DNA from: a virus
Length of the DNA: 22,155 nt
Reading direction: 5' to 3' (one strand)
IMG/VR virus record: IMGVR_UViG_3300025109_000077
Location: 1-22,155 of that record
Shown here: piece after piece, positions 12,708 to 21,199 of the stretch
Layout of the letters: each line of letters opens with the position of its first letter
Position numbering within the stretch: the first letter of the stretch is position 1
The notes under the pieces: model-generated
Told to the model about the DNA's origin: nothing
The model's input: the letters and a program-made list of their open reading frames with translations, nothing else
Databases searched by the model: none
Translations under genes and position numbers: made by a program

Positions 12708-15626
12708 ATGTGTATAACATGTAATGATACAAAAACAGTAAATTTATTAGTCAATACAGACCCGACAAGGACTCTGTCTACTAGGGTGAGGTTTGTTAAG
12801 GACGTGGAGAAGCGTTTTAAAGCCTTGCGTAAGGTTGTAGCGGATAGGATAGAGTCTGGGGCTTTACTGAAAAGAGATGATATAGGATTTACTATTAACA
12901 CAACAGCAGCGGAATGGAGGAGTAAGTACGACCCTGACAAAATACCAGAATTTATGGAATGGTTGGAGGAACAAAACAACAATTTCATATTAAGTAAAGG
13001 AGGGAAAGGTATACAAACATTCCCGACCCAGACTACTCCCATCTTTCCTGGTCGGGCTTCGTTTGATACTAAGACACAAACTACGACAAGAGTACTGGGA
13101 GGAGTGGAGGGAAGGTGGACAGATGTTCACATCAGGTCAGCTTATCAGAAGGGTGTACAGAGGGCTAGATTAGAACTAAGAAAAGGAGGGGTTGATATAC
13201 CGACTTTTGAATCTACATCCGAAGGTATAGGAGGTATTTTTAATGCTCCCTTCCATGTAGATAGAGTACAATTAGCATACAGTCAGACGTTTACAGGAAT
13301 GCAAGGCGTTACAAAGGCAATGGAAGCCCCTATAGCTAGGGTATTAGCTACAGGCATGGCGGAGGGTAGAAATCCTAGAGCATTGGCATTACAAATTGCT
13401 GGTATTAAAGGGGAGATTAATAAGGTAGGATTGAGTAGGGCTAGGACGTTGGCAAGGACAGAAGTTATAAGGGCTCATCATGGAGCAAACATTGCTGAGT
13501 TCAGGGCGTTTGCGATAGAGGACGTAATAGTAAAAGCTGAATGGTTAACGGCTGGCGATAATAGGGTATGTCCCAGATGTGATGTAATGGAGGGACAAAT
13601 ATTTAAACTGGACGAAATAGAACCACTAATACCCCTCCATCCTAATTGTCGGTGTGTTGCTATTCCTATAACACCTAGAAATAAAAAGTTTGGTAAGCCC
13701 AAAGGAGAAGACCAGTCTGTGCGAGGGTTTGCAGGAAAACTTCCTCCTTGTCTTGATACAAACGAAGTAAGGCTAACGTTAAATGCGCCTATAGCATGTA
13801 TCAGTAAGAAGGATAAAATTAGGGCATTGAGGGCAAAGAAAGCCTTTGTGCCTTCTACAAAAGCTATGCAACGGTTGGGAAAAGCTAATGAAGTTTCATT
13901 AGCCAAACTTATTAAAGGAGAGTCTTTCATCACTAATGAGCCGTTTGATGTTATAGTAAAAGCGGCTGGAAAGAGGGCTCACATGATAGAGGTGAAAACC
14001 CTGATAAAGACTAAAGTAGATAAGATTACTATGAGAAAAGCGTCCCGATTAAGAAAGTTGGCGGAGGCTGCAAAACATCGTGGTGGTCAAGTACATACAG
14101 TAGTGTTTGATGCTAGAGGGAAAGGAAGACCAAAGATATTTTATTCACAGGGCGTAGGGAGTTTCAGGCTTGGAGGCATGCGGAAGGTATCACAGAAAGA
14201 ACTGAAAGGAATATTTAGTAGTGGTAGAGCAACAAGTAGTCCTATACGGATTAAACCAATAGCTAAAATAAAGGAAACAACAGTGGGGTGGAAGAGGGTT
14301 AGTAGTGGTAAAGATTTTGTGCCTCAGATGTCGAAGATGACAGGGAAAGGTCTTACTCTTACTGGCGATAAACAGGCTTTTGTGAGAGAGTTTGGGAACA
14401 CACTTGGTAGGGATTTTAACAGGGTATTTAATGACCCAAAGAATAAGGGATTGAGAGCGTTTGCAAAAAAGAACCCTCTTAAAGAGTTTAACTTTCAAAG
14501 ACCACATAAGATACAATATACTGGCCCCTCTAACAGTGGGGTAGGGAGCAATCTTACCAATGCTTTTTATGATGAGTCTAAGAAAAGTATACATACTGGA
14601 ATGAAAGGATACAATACCTCCAACACTTTAAGATTGAGTGAAGATGTTTTCAATGTTACTGGAAATGATTTTGCAGGGATGGTGAGGCATGAATATGGGC
14701 ATCATATTTTAGAGAATGGAGGAAAGAAGTTTACAGATGCATATTATAGGGTATGGAGTAAATACGAGAATCAGATGCGGATTTCAGACTATGGCACAGC
14801 AAATTATAGAGAACAGTTTGCAGAAGCGTGGGCTGCGTTTACTTCTCCTAAGTATGCTACAACGCCAGCTCTTAGGCTTCATTCAGGTATAGAAAAACTA
14901 TTCACTAAGTTTATACAGGGTGAAGGAGGCTTTGGGAAAGAGGTTGTTAAAAAGATAGTTAAGAAAGTACCTAAAGTTAAAAAGATAAAATCAACAGTGG
15001 GAGGATGGAAAAAGATAAGTACCAAAAAGGAATTTGAGAAAGGGATGAGTTCCCTTTTAGGAAAGAACTTTAAGGTGAAAGGACTTTCTAGTGGAGCAGA
15101 AGATGTGTTTATAAAGAAGTATGCTAACGATGTGGGAGAGTCTTTAACCAACATGGCAAAGGGACATGGCAAGTTGGAGAAGTTAATGAAGAAAAAAACA
15201 TTAAAGAGTTTTGTTTTCGATGATGCAGATAAAGTAAAGTGGGTACAATATACAGGTGATAGAGCTAAGAAGGTGGATGCTTTTTATAAAAATAAAGAAA
15301 TCACTGCCTCCCTTAAAGGGTTCTCTAATAGACAACAATTAAAAGCAGGGAATGGAGTATTTAATGTTACTGGAAATGATTTTGCAGGAATGATAAGACA
15401 TGAGTATGGACATCATATTTACAACTCCATCCCACAAAGCACACAAGATAAGTTTATTGATATTTTTATTAATGAGAATACAAGAGGGGTTTCTAAATAT
15501 GCAGACACAAACGTATTGGAATTATTTGCAGAGTCATTTGCAGCATTTACTTCTCCTTCATTCTCAAAGGTGAAATCAAAAATACCGTCTTCAATAGAAA
15601 AGTTTTTAGTTAATTTGTTTGATTAG
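12708..15626 (+). CDS. MuF head protein with PD-(D/E)XK-like nuclease and two zincin domains (972 aa)
   Basis: The N-terminal ~330 residues form a phage Mu gpF-type minor head domain: DPTRTLSTRVRFVKDVEKRF near the start, then ARTLARTEVIRAHHGANIAE (246-265) and the zinc-type CPRC and HPNCRC segments (288-291, 311-316). Residues 391-480 look like a restriction-endonuclease fold, with E395, FDVIV (D414) and IEVK (E428, K430). Two tandem copies of a zincin-like domain follow, each with VTGNDFAGMxRHEYGHH (H661/E662/H665; H898/E899/H902) and a downstream AExxAAFTSP that could give the third ligand Glu. MuF proteins sit in the capsid and some carry toxin or enzyme cargo. The start at 12708 has no good SD. 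Confidence 0.85.
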   Translation: MCITCNDTKTVNLLVNTDPTRTLSTRVRFVKDVEKRFKALRKVVADRIESGALLKRDDIGFTINTTAAEWRSKYDPDKIPEFMEWLEEQNNNFILSKGGKGIQTFPTQTTPIFPGRASFDTKTQTTTRVLGGVEGRWTDVHIRSAYQKGVQRARLELRKGGVDIPTFESTSEGIGGIFNAPFHVDRVQLAYSQTFTGMQGVTKAMEAPIARVLATGMAEGRNPRALALQIAGIKGEINKVGLSRARTLARTEVIRAHHGANIAEFRAFAIEDVIVKAEWLTAGDNRVCPRCDVMEGQIFKLDEIEPLIPLHPNCRCVAIPITPRNKKFGKPKGEDQSVRGFAGKLPPCLDTNEVRLTLNAPIACISKKDKIRALRAKKAFVPSTKAMQRLGKANEVSLAKLIKGESFITNEPFDVIVKAAGKRAHMIEVKTLIKTKVDKITMRKASRLRKLAEAAKHRGGQVHTVVFDARGKGRPKIFYSQGVGSFRLGGMRKVSQKELKGIFSSGRATSSPIRIKPIAKIKETTVGWKRVSSGKDFVPQMSKMTGKGLTLTGDKQAFVREFGNTLGRDFNRVFNDPKNKGLRAFAKKNPLKEFNFQRPHKIQYTGPSNSGVGSNLTNAFYDESKKSIHTGMKGYNTSNTLRLSEDVFNVTGNDFAGMVRHEYGHHILENGGKKFTDAYYRVWSKYENQMRISDYGTANYREQFAEAWAAFTSPKYATTPALRLHSGIEKLFTKFIQGEGGFGKEVVKKIVKKVPKVKKIKSTVGGWKKISTKKEFEKGMSSLLGKNFKVKGLSSGAEDVFIKKYANDVGESLTNMAKGHGKLEKLMKKKTLKSFVFDDADKVKWVQYTGDRAKKVDAFYKNKEITASLKGFSNRQQLKAGNGVFNVTGNDFAGMIRHEYGHHIYNSIPQSTQDKFIDIFINENTRGVSKYADTNVLELFAESFAAFTSPSFSKVKSKIPSSIEKFLVNLFD
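14283..15623 (+). repeat. tandem intragenic duplication of the zincin domain
   Basis: Unit 1 spans about 14283-14913 (residues 526-735) and unit 2 about 14997-15623 (764-972). Both begin VGWK/VGGWK, share FNVTGNDFAGM and RHEYGHH, and end near an AAFTSP segment plus SIEK. At DNA level 26 bases are identical at 14652-14677 and 15363-15388, while the rest has diverged. Confidence 0.8.
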
Positions 15627-15640
15627 AAAGGAGTAAACCT

Positions 15641-15859
15641 ATGTTAACCACACCTAGATGTTTTGAAAGAAAATGCATTCATTTTAGACAGGTAGAGGAA
15701 GGGGTACAAGGGGAGGAAGGAAGTCAGGTACTTGTGTGTAGTGCTTTTCCTATTGAAGAAAGAGGGATACCAGAAGATATAGCATATGGGGATAACCTAC
15801 ACTTAAATCCAATAAAGGGACAAAAAAATACATTGGTCTTTCATAAAGAGGGAACATGA
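15641..15859 (+). CDS. small 72-aa phage protein (Cys/AFP-GIP type)
   Basis: The start follows GAAAGGAGTAAACCT. The product has CFERKCIHF, then VCSAFPIEERGIPEDIAYGD and HLNPIKGQKNTLVF. I remember this arrangement (a CxxxxC pair, AFP, GIPxxI, GD) from small proteins next to portal and MuF genes in other phages, but I do not know a family number or function. It overlaps the next gene by four bases (ATGA). A metal-binding accessory head protein is possible. Confidence 0.6.
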   Translation: MLTTPRCFERKCIHFRQVEEGVQGEEGSQVLVCSAFPIEERGIPEDIAYGDNLHLNPIKGQKNTLVFHKEGT

Positions 15860-16167
15860 GCTACCAGCTATATGACGTTAACGGATATAAGGGAGACCTT
15901 ACTAATAATCAGGGATTGGAGGACTTAAGGGAGGTAGTTACTAATAAACCTGTTACTTACAAGAATTTCCTTGACTTTATAAATGCGGGTGCTACATTTA
16001 TTACAGAGCCCCTCATGAAGGAGATAGTCTCCTTCATTAGTGACGAACCAGACGGAGATGTCAAGAAGGTTGTCAGAAACCTGAAGCAATTGTTAATAGA
16101 CAGTTCAGTAGTTGCTATTATAACTAGCAATCCAGACGAAGGAGATTTAACAGCAGAAGACATCTAA
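15856..16167 (+). CDS. hypothetical 103-aa protein
   Basis: The ATG overlaps the preceding stop and has GAGGG a few bases upstream. The product begins MSYQLYDVNGYKGDLTNNQG and is acidic, with an amphipathic C-terminal half (VVRNLKQLLIDSSVVAIITS). It reads as a small soluble head-region protein. No family is recognised. Confidence 0.6.
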   Translation: MSYQLYDVNGYKGDLTNNQGLEDLREVVTNKPVTYKNFLDFINAGATFITEPLMKEIVSFISDEPDGDVKKVVRNLKQLLIDSSVVAIITSNPDEGDLTAEDI

Positions 16168-16181
16168 GGAGGGAACATATT

Positions 16182-16226
16182 ATGGAGATATTAGGAATAA
16201 CTAAAAAAAAGAAAAAGAAGAAATAG
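16182..16226 (+). CDS. 14-aa Lys-tailed peptide with strong SD
   Basis: The ATG at 16182 follows AAGGAGGGAACATATT and encodes MEILGITKKKKKKK before a TAG. The run of A residues is a potential slippery site, and a -1 shift would add about fourteen residues. It may be a short translated peptide of unknown purpose or a leader. Confidence 0.35.
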   Translation: MEILGITKKKKKKK

Positions 16227-16236
16227 AGGGTTTTTA

Positions 16237-16264
16237 ATTATTTGTGCCTTGTGAAACAAATAAT
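16237..16264 (+). promoter_or_regulatory. AT-rich 9-bp hairpin before the phosphoesterase gene
   Basis: ATTATTTGT (16237-16245) and ACAAATAAT (16256-16264) are exactly complementary around a ten-base loop. Further on, TAAACGC and GCGTTTA flank the next 50 bases, and a T-rich tract precedes the ATG at 16355. The untranslated stretch 16227-16354 is the largest gap in this part of the operon and may regulate the phosphoesterase. Confidence 0.4.
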
Positions 16265-16354
16265 ATAGATGCGGTTAAACGCTTTAGATAGACACAATTA
16301 TTCTGTAAATGAAGACTACCGAAAGATTGACTGCGTTTATTCTTTTTTATTATT

Positions 16355-17251
16355 ATGGAATTTAACCAGATAACAATTCCATGTGCTCGGCGTGTTGATG
16401 AGTGGTTTACATTGATAGGTCTTGGAGACATCCACGAAGGCAATGCAGGGTGTGATTTAGATGCTTTGCAGAAAGTCGTGGATAAGATAAAACACAATGA
16501 ATCCTACTATTGGGTCGGGATGGGCGATTATGTAGAAGCGATTAATTTTACAGACAAACGCTTTGACATACGACAAGTGGCAAAGAAGTACAGGAACGAA
16601 AGTATTGAACGAATTTGTCAGGAACAGATAGAGACAATGAGCGAAATCTTTTATCCTATACGGAAGAAATGTGTTGGGTTGCTGAGAGGCAATCATGAAG
16701 AGACAGTAAGACAGCATTATCATTATGATGTTTTGTATGATATGTGGAAACACCTTAATGATATTAAGGTTGGGATAAGAGGCAAGTCTAAAACAGCGAC
16801 AGAGAATCTTGATGCTTATCCTAATCCTGTCGTGAAGTTGTTGTATGATGCAGCGGTAGTGCGATTATCCTTCATCAGTAAGAAGGAGAAGAAGAGTACA
16901 TGGAAAATATCTTTTGATGTTTTTGTAACTCATAGTAATATAGCAGGGAGAACAGCGGGGGGGAAGGTAAACAGGCTTGAAAAGTTATTAGCCGATTGGC
17001 ACACTTGTGATGTGGTAATGGTAGGGCATGGACACGATATGCCTGTTGACCCAACAGCAGCGTTGAGTTTTAATCGGTATGGGAAGTTTATATCAAGAAA
17101 GAGGAGGGGAGTTATGACAGGTACATTCTTAAAAGTATATACATTGGGGGGAACAGGGTATGCTGAGAAGGCTGGTTATTCTCCATCAGAGATAGGAACT
17201 CCCTCTATCCAATTCAATCCTGTTTCAGAAGATTTGAGGGTGATAGTATGA
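16355..17251 (+). CDS. calcineurin-like metallophosphoesterase (298 aa)
   Basis: The motifs of a two-metal phosphoesterase are complete: GDIHEGN (24-30; D25, H27), GMGDYVE (55-61; D58), RGNHEE (111-116; N113, H114), VTHS (H193) and GHGHDM (H225, H227). Such enzymes cleave phosphomonoesters or phosphodiesters, and phage versions may act on DNA or nucleotides. No extra nuclease or membrane domain is seen. The ATG follows a T-rich stretch without an SD, in contrast to its neighbours, so translation may be controlled differently. Its stop overlaps the next ATG. Confidence 0.88.
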   Translation: MEFNQITIPCARRVDEWFTLIGLGDIHEGNAGCDLDALQKVVDKIKHNESYYWVGMGDYVEAINFTDKRFDIRQVAKKYRNESIERICQEQIETMSEIFYPIRKKCVGLLRGNHEETVRQHYHYDVLYDMWKHLNDIKVGIRGKSKTATENLDAYPNPVVKLLYDAAVVRLSFISKKEKKSTWKISFDVFVTHSNIAGRTAGGKVNRLEKLLADWHTCDVVMVGHGHDMPVDPTAALSFNRYGKFISRKRRGVMTGTFLKVYTLGGTGYAEKAGYSPSEIGTPSIQFNPVSEDLRVIV

Positions 17252-17517
17252 TGGAATATGAAGAAGAAGAAGAGAGAAAAGATATTAGTGAAGAAAAAGA
17301 ACTGTATGATTGGCAGATAGAGTTCAAAGGCTTTATAGAAATAAAAGGTAGGCATGAAAAGATGCCAATTTGTTATCCTGTATTAAGATATTTACAGAGG
17401 GCAATAAACGAAGCAGTAGAAAAAGAGTCAGACAAATTCAGATTATATAAATACACTGCGGAAGTAACTGATTATGATGGAGAAGAAGAGATAGAATTTG
17501 AAGGTGATATGGATTAA
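17248..17517 (+). CDS. hypothetical 89-aa acidic protein
   Basis: The ATG overlaps the phosphoesterase stop and has GAGGG seven bases upstream. The N-terminus EYEEEEERKDISEEKE and C-terminus DGEEEIEFEGD are strongly acidic, with a more neutral centre (PICYPVLRYLQRAI). Function is unknown; coupling to the phosphoesterase suggests co-expression. Confidence 0.6.
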   Translation: MMEYEEEEERKDISEEKELYDWQIEFKGFIEIKGRHEKMPICYPVLRYLQRAINEAVEKESDKFRLYKYTAEVTDYDGEEEIEFEGDMD

Positions 17518-17541
17518 TTTATTGTAAGGGAGGTGAGAGGT

Positions 17542-17691
17542 ATGTTAAAGAGTTGGAAAATGAGATTAATATTGTTGGCTATCATAGCCCTTTTTGTAGC
17601 TGGTTGTGTACTCAACACAGAAGGAGTCGATATTAAAAAGACTACAATAGACACAAAAGATGTAGGTGTGGGAGCATTAGACCCTACATAA
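17542..17691 (+). CDS. 49-aa lipoprotein
   Basis: The ATG follows AAGGGAGGTGAGAGGT. MLKSWKMRLILLAIIALFVA then GC gives a lipoprotein signal with the lipobox Cys at 22. The mature part is only 28 residues and Thr/Asp-rich. It is the second small lipoprotein of the head operon. A surface role such as superinfection exclusion is possible. Confidence 0.6.
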   Translation: MLKSWKMRLILLAIIALFVAGCVLNTEGVDIKKTTIDTKDVGVGALDPT

Positions 17692-17726
17692 TATTTAAAA
17701 ACCTTAACCAAAGGGAGATAATAAGA

Positions 17727-18017
17727 ATGTTTCAGATAATAATAACAAATATGGCAATCGGACTTTTAGCAGCAGTTGGGACAAGTATGGGGACGTATGT
17801 AGCAAAGATGAGGGCGGGGGAGGAGTTCGATGTTAAGAAGTTCGGGAGGACAATGTCAGCAGGTATTGGAGCTGGGATTACTACAGGGCTTCTAGGTGGT
17901 AACGCTGATACGGTAGACGGAGCGGTTGCTACTGTTGGAGCTAGTGCTGGTCTTGTAAATATAATTGACCATACAACCAAATTCATTTGGAGATTGTTTA
18001 GTAACAAGAAGAAGTAA
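17727..18017 (+). CDS. Gly/Ala-rich membrane protein (96 aa)
   Basis: The start has AAGGGAGATAATAAGA upstream; the wider leader (TTTAAAAACCTTAACC) resembles that before 21229. Hydrophobic stretches at about 4-24 and 42-80 (GIGAGITTGLLGG, TVGASAGLVNII) suggest two or three membrane helices, with a basic end (SNKKK). A holin or holin-like role is conceivable from size and composition, but its site between head genes does not support it strongly. Confidence 0.55.
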   Translation: MFQIIITNMAIGLLAAVGTSMGTYVAKMRAGEEFDVKKFGRTMSAGIGAGITTGLLGGNADTVDGAVATVGASAGLVNIIDHTTKFIWRLFSNKKK

Positions 18018-18029
18018 AGGAGATAGCCT

Positions 18030-19595
18030 ATGATTCACAACATCAAAAATTTACTTATTAACTTTACCCTCACGACTGAGGAGAAGGAGGGTGTGAACTT
18101 CCTTGTTATTCCTATAATAGCATTGGTGGAGGGAGTCCATGCTGGTAGTGGTGGAGCAGGTTTCTACCCAGCTGCCGAAATAAATCGGACAGCCCAGAAC
18201 TGGAATGGAGTCCCCCTCACTATTAATCATCCACAGGATAACAGTGGGAGTCCAATCACAGCTAACAACCCTGATATATTGAAACAGTACGCCATTGGTA
18301 CTTTTGAGAATGTTCATTACGAGTCAGGGAAGTTGAAGGGGGAGGGTTGGATAGATGTAAACAGGATAGAATTATTGTCCCCAGAAACATTGGAGATATT
18401 AAGGATGGGGAGGAAGTTGGAAGTAAGTACAGGGCTGTTTACAGGTAGTGATGGAATGCCAGGAGAATGGCATGGAGAGAAATTTGAAGAAACATTGTCG
18501 GATTTTATACCCGACCATTTAGCGTTACTCCCTAATGCTGAAGGAGCATGTAATTTTGATGCAGGGTGTGGAGTCAGGGCAAACAAAAATTTAGGTTGTG
18601 GAAAATGTTTAGTTAAGAAGGAGGGGGGTGAGATAGTGAAAAAGAAAGATGCAAATGTAGCACTGTCGATAGATGGAGTCAAACTAGACCTGTTTACCGT
18701 TTTAAAATCGCAGGGTTACTGGGTGAATAAAATCTCCCACAGTAAGATAAGGGAGCAGTTGTTCAAACTTGTCAGTGACATGGACAAGCCAGGAACGATG
18801 CACTTCTTACGAGAGGTATTCGATAAAACTTTCATCTTTGAGAAGGTAACTAATAACGATTCACAATTATTCAGAATTGGTTACAAACTCAACAGGGAGG
18901 ATGAAATAACTTTAGGTAAAGGAGACCCAGAAGAAGTAAAAGAAAAGATTGATTTTATTAGTGTAAATCTTAGCAAGGAGCAGATAATGGACAGGAAGCA
19001 AGAAGTAGACGCTCTTATTGCCAATGAGAAGCTTGACTTTATTGAAGCTGATAGAGACATGTTGACTGATATGGCTGATGAGAGTTTTGACAGGTTGTTC
19101 AAAGTGAACGACTGTGACTGTCAGGATGGCAAGGAGGAATTAGTTAAGGCTAATGAAACCATTGCTACCCTTACAGAAGAATTGGACAAAGCAAAGGAGG
19201 ACTTGAAGGTGAACGAGGACAAGAAAGATGAGCCGAAAGTAGTAACGATGGAGACTATCCTTGCCAATGCCGAACCAGAAGACAAGGAAGCATGGGAGGG
19301 CATGAAGAAGGAGAAGAAGGCTAGAAAGGATAATGCTGTACAGACTATTCTTAAGGCTGAAGGTAACAAGTTTACCGAAGAAGAATTACAGGCAATGCCG
19401 TTTGACATGTTGGAGAACATCATCTCCATGTCACCTGTAAAAGCAAACTACGCAGGTAATGGTAGTGTAGTTAAGACGGAGAAGAAAGAAGTAAAAGCAA
19501 ACGAGAGACAGGAAGATGGTAGTGGAGTACCTTTAATTCCAGAAGCAAGATGGAACAAAGACGGTACACCAGATTTCAGTCATCTTGAGGCATAA
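18030..19595 (+). CDS. DUF2213 protein: putative prohead protease fused to scaffold (521 aa)
   Basis: The N-terminal ~185 residues match the DUF2213 pattern: FYPAAEINRTAQNWNGVPLT, NHPQ (H67), LEVSTG (S133), FIPDHLALLPNAEGAC and GCGVR. The fold is believed to be that of HK97-type prohead proteases, so H67 and S133 are candidate catalytic residues. The C-terminal part is charged and coiled-coil-like (about 365-440), as in internal scaffolds. VRAN/VKAN occurs four times and could mark processing sites. It lies directly before the decoration and capsid genes. The start follows AAAGGAGATAGCCT. Confidence 0.8.
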   Translation: MIHNIKNLLINFTLTTEEKEGVNFLVIPIIALVEGVHAGSGGAGFYPAAEINRTAQNWNGVPLTINHPQDNSGSPITANNPDILKQYAIGTFENVHYESGKLKGEGWIDVNRIELLSPETLEILRMGRKLEVSTGLFTGSDGMPGEWHGEKFEETLSDFIPDHLALLPNAEGACNFDAGCGVRANKNLGCGKCLVKKEGGEIVKKKDANVALSIDGVKLDLFTVLKSQGYWVNKISHSKIREQLFKLVSDMDKPGTMHFLREVFDKTFIFEKVTNNDSQLFRIGYKLNREDEITLGKGDPEEVKEKIDFISVNLSKEQIMDRKQEVDALIANEKLDFIEADRDMLTDMADESFDRLFKVNDCDCQDGKEELVKANETIATLTEELDKAKEDLKVNEDKKDEPKVVTMETILANAEPEDKEAWEGMKKEKKARKDNAVQTILKAEGNKFTEEELQAMPFDMLENIISMSPVKANYAGNGSVVKTEKKEVKANERQEDGSGVPLIPEARWNKDGTPDFSHLEA

Positions 19596-19635
19596 TTGTT
19601 TAATATTTTTATTTTTATTAATGGAGGTTTTATTA

Positions 19636-20088
19636 ATGGCTAGTAATAGAACGATTGTATTAAAAGGAAATGGGATGTATCTTGAGGGATTAATCACAGC
19701 CGTTGCTGTCCCTCCTGGTACTCTCATGGAGAGGGTGGCTGGTGCTGCTACTTTTAGAGCACAGTCCGTTGCTGAAGCAGCTGGTACTTATCCAGAAAAG
19801 CTGATAGCAATAGAGAACTCTCTTGTGGGAGATGAGACTGGAACAAGTTGGACAGCAAGTACCAACATTCAGATGTACAAGGCACAGAGTGGAGACATTG
19901 TTCAGTTGAGACTGGAAGATGGTCAAGCTGCTACTATTGGAGCTGCTATGACAGCTAATGGTACTAACGGTACTTTGAAGACAAGGGATACAGGAACTAA
20001 CCCTCCTTTCGCTTATGCGTTAGAGGCTGTAGATGCTTTGTCTGACAATGCTTCACTTGACCTGTTGGTCAAATGTGTGATAGTTTAA
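19636..20088 (+). CDS. putative head decoration / structural cement protein (150 aa)
   Basis: The frame opens upstream at 19585, but the ATG at 19636 follows GGAGGTTTTATTA and gives MASNRTIVLKGNGMYLEGLI. The product is rich in Ala, Gly and Thr and has beta-type patterns, with no cysteine except near the end. Its place between the protease/scaffold and the capsid gene is that of head-stabilising proteins such as those of the gpD/DUF2190 kind. The leader is AT-rich and unstructured, as expected for strong expression. Function rests mainly on position. Confidence 0.65.
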   Translation: MASNRTIVLKGNGMYLEGLITAVAVPPGTLMERVAGAATFRAQSVAEAAGTYPEKLIAIENSLVGDETGTSWTASTNIQMYKAQSGDIVQLRLEDGQAATIGAAMTANGTNGTLKTRDTGTNPPFAYALEAVDALSDNASLDLLVKCVIV

Positions 20089-20124
20089 GTATTTTTAATT
20101 TATTTATTGGAGGAAATTGTAACG

Positions 20125-21144
20125 ATGATTAATTACAACAACATGATTGATACACCCGCAGAAGTGGGTAGTGTTGATAACTTCCTCGGTGGAGCAGGCG
20201 GAGACATAGCACACAAACTCATAGCTAATAATATGAATATTAGTTCACTGAGAAACAATGCTACACTTACCTATGACGCTTGGAAGAAAATTGACACAGC
20301 AGTACTAAGGGAGTACCAGATTAGGTTACAAGGCATAGCTGACTTGCAGAACAAGGGGCTTACCTTTCAGACCGATGGACTCGCCCAGACCATGTTACAG
20401 TATCAGGATGAAAGTGACATCACAGATGCAGAGATTAACATGGATGGAGTAAATCGGACTGATAGAGACCGACCTGAGTGGGATACTTTATTTCTCCCAT
20501 TGCCTATCATCTCTAAGAACTTTAGTTTTAGTGCTAGGGAGATAGCAGCAAGTAGAAACACAGGACAGGCTTTAGACACAAGGATGGCTGAGAAGGCATC
20601 CAGAAAAGTTGCTGAGAAAGCAGAAGAGATTCTCTTTCAGGGTGCGAGTGCCTATACTGCTGGTGCTAGTGGAGAGACTGGTACTATTAGAGGGTATGAA
20701 GACCATCCGAACCGTAACACTGGTTCTGTAACAGCAGCATGGGCTTCTACAACTGGAGCAAACATATTGACTGACACTATAGCCATGAAGAATGCGGCGA
20801 TAGCTGACAGGAAATACGGGCCGTATACGATGTATGTTGCAACTAACATCGAGGGCAATCTTGACCAGAACTTTACAACTAATTACCCTGTCACTGTAAG
20901 ACAGAGAATCCTTCAGGTGGAGAACATCACTGAATTAAAAGTGATTGATAAGATGACAGCTGGTGGAGTCCTGTTGATTAGCATGCAGAGTGACGTTGTA
21001 AGGCTTGTACAAGGTTTACCAATCCAGACAGTTGAATGGTCTACTGATGGAGGCATGATGGTTCACTTTAAAGTGATGGCTATTATAGTTCCACAGGTTT
21101 TCAAAGACCAGAGCAACAGGTCTGGTGTTATTCATTATTCATAA
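20125..21144 (+). CDS. major capsid protein (HK97 / encapsulin-like fold)
   Basis: The ATG at 20125 follows GGAGGAAATTGTAACG; upstream codons are leader. The 339-residue product has features of the DUF6260/encapsulin-like capsid family: a long N-terminal arm, LPLPIISKNFSFSAREIAAS, RMAEKASRKVAEKAEEILFQ (spine helix), IRGYEDHPNR, GPYTMYVATNIEGNLD and a C-terminal HFKVMAIIVPQVF. It would form the icosahedral shell with the decoration protein. Synteny with DUF2213 upstream supports this. Confidence 0.85.
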   Translation: MINYNNMIDTPAEVGSVDNFLGGAGGDIAHKLIANNMNISSLRNNATLTYDAWKKIDTAVLREYQIRLQGIADLQNKGLTFQTDGLAQTMLQYQDESDITDAEINMDGVNRTDRDRPEWDTLFLPLPIISKNFSFSAREIAASRNTGQALDTRMAEKASRKVAEKAEEILFQGASAYTAGASGETGTIRGYEDHPNRNTGSVTAAWASTTGANILTDTIAMKNAAIADRKYGPYTMYVATNIEGNLDQNFTTNYPVTVRQRILQVENITELKVIDKMTAGGVLLISMQSDVVRLVQGLPIQTVEWSTDGGMMVHFKVMAIIVPQVFKDQSNRSGVIHYS

Positions 21145-21162
21145 GTAGTGGGTGGAGAGAGA

Positions 21163-21199
21163 GGATTCTACAACAGTAACCAGACTGTCCATCCTTTTT
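21163..21199 (+). terminator. weak terminator-like stem-loop after the capsid gene
   Basis: GGAT and ATCC flank an inner ACAGT/ACTGT stem and are followed by TTTTT (21195-21199). The stem is interrupted, so termination would be partial. A partial terminator behind a capsid gene would lower expression of downstream genes. Confidence 0.35.

Noticed and set aside
13478-15172. Long minus-strand frames opposite the MuF gene
   Set aside because: They are mirror frames of a well-supported coding sequence and lack ribosome binding sites.
20107-20124. TTG start for the major capsid gene
   Set aside because: The codons include the GGAGG site itself; the ATG at 20125 is properly spaced.
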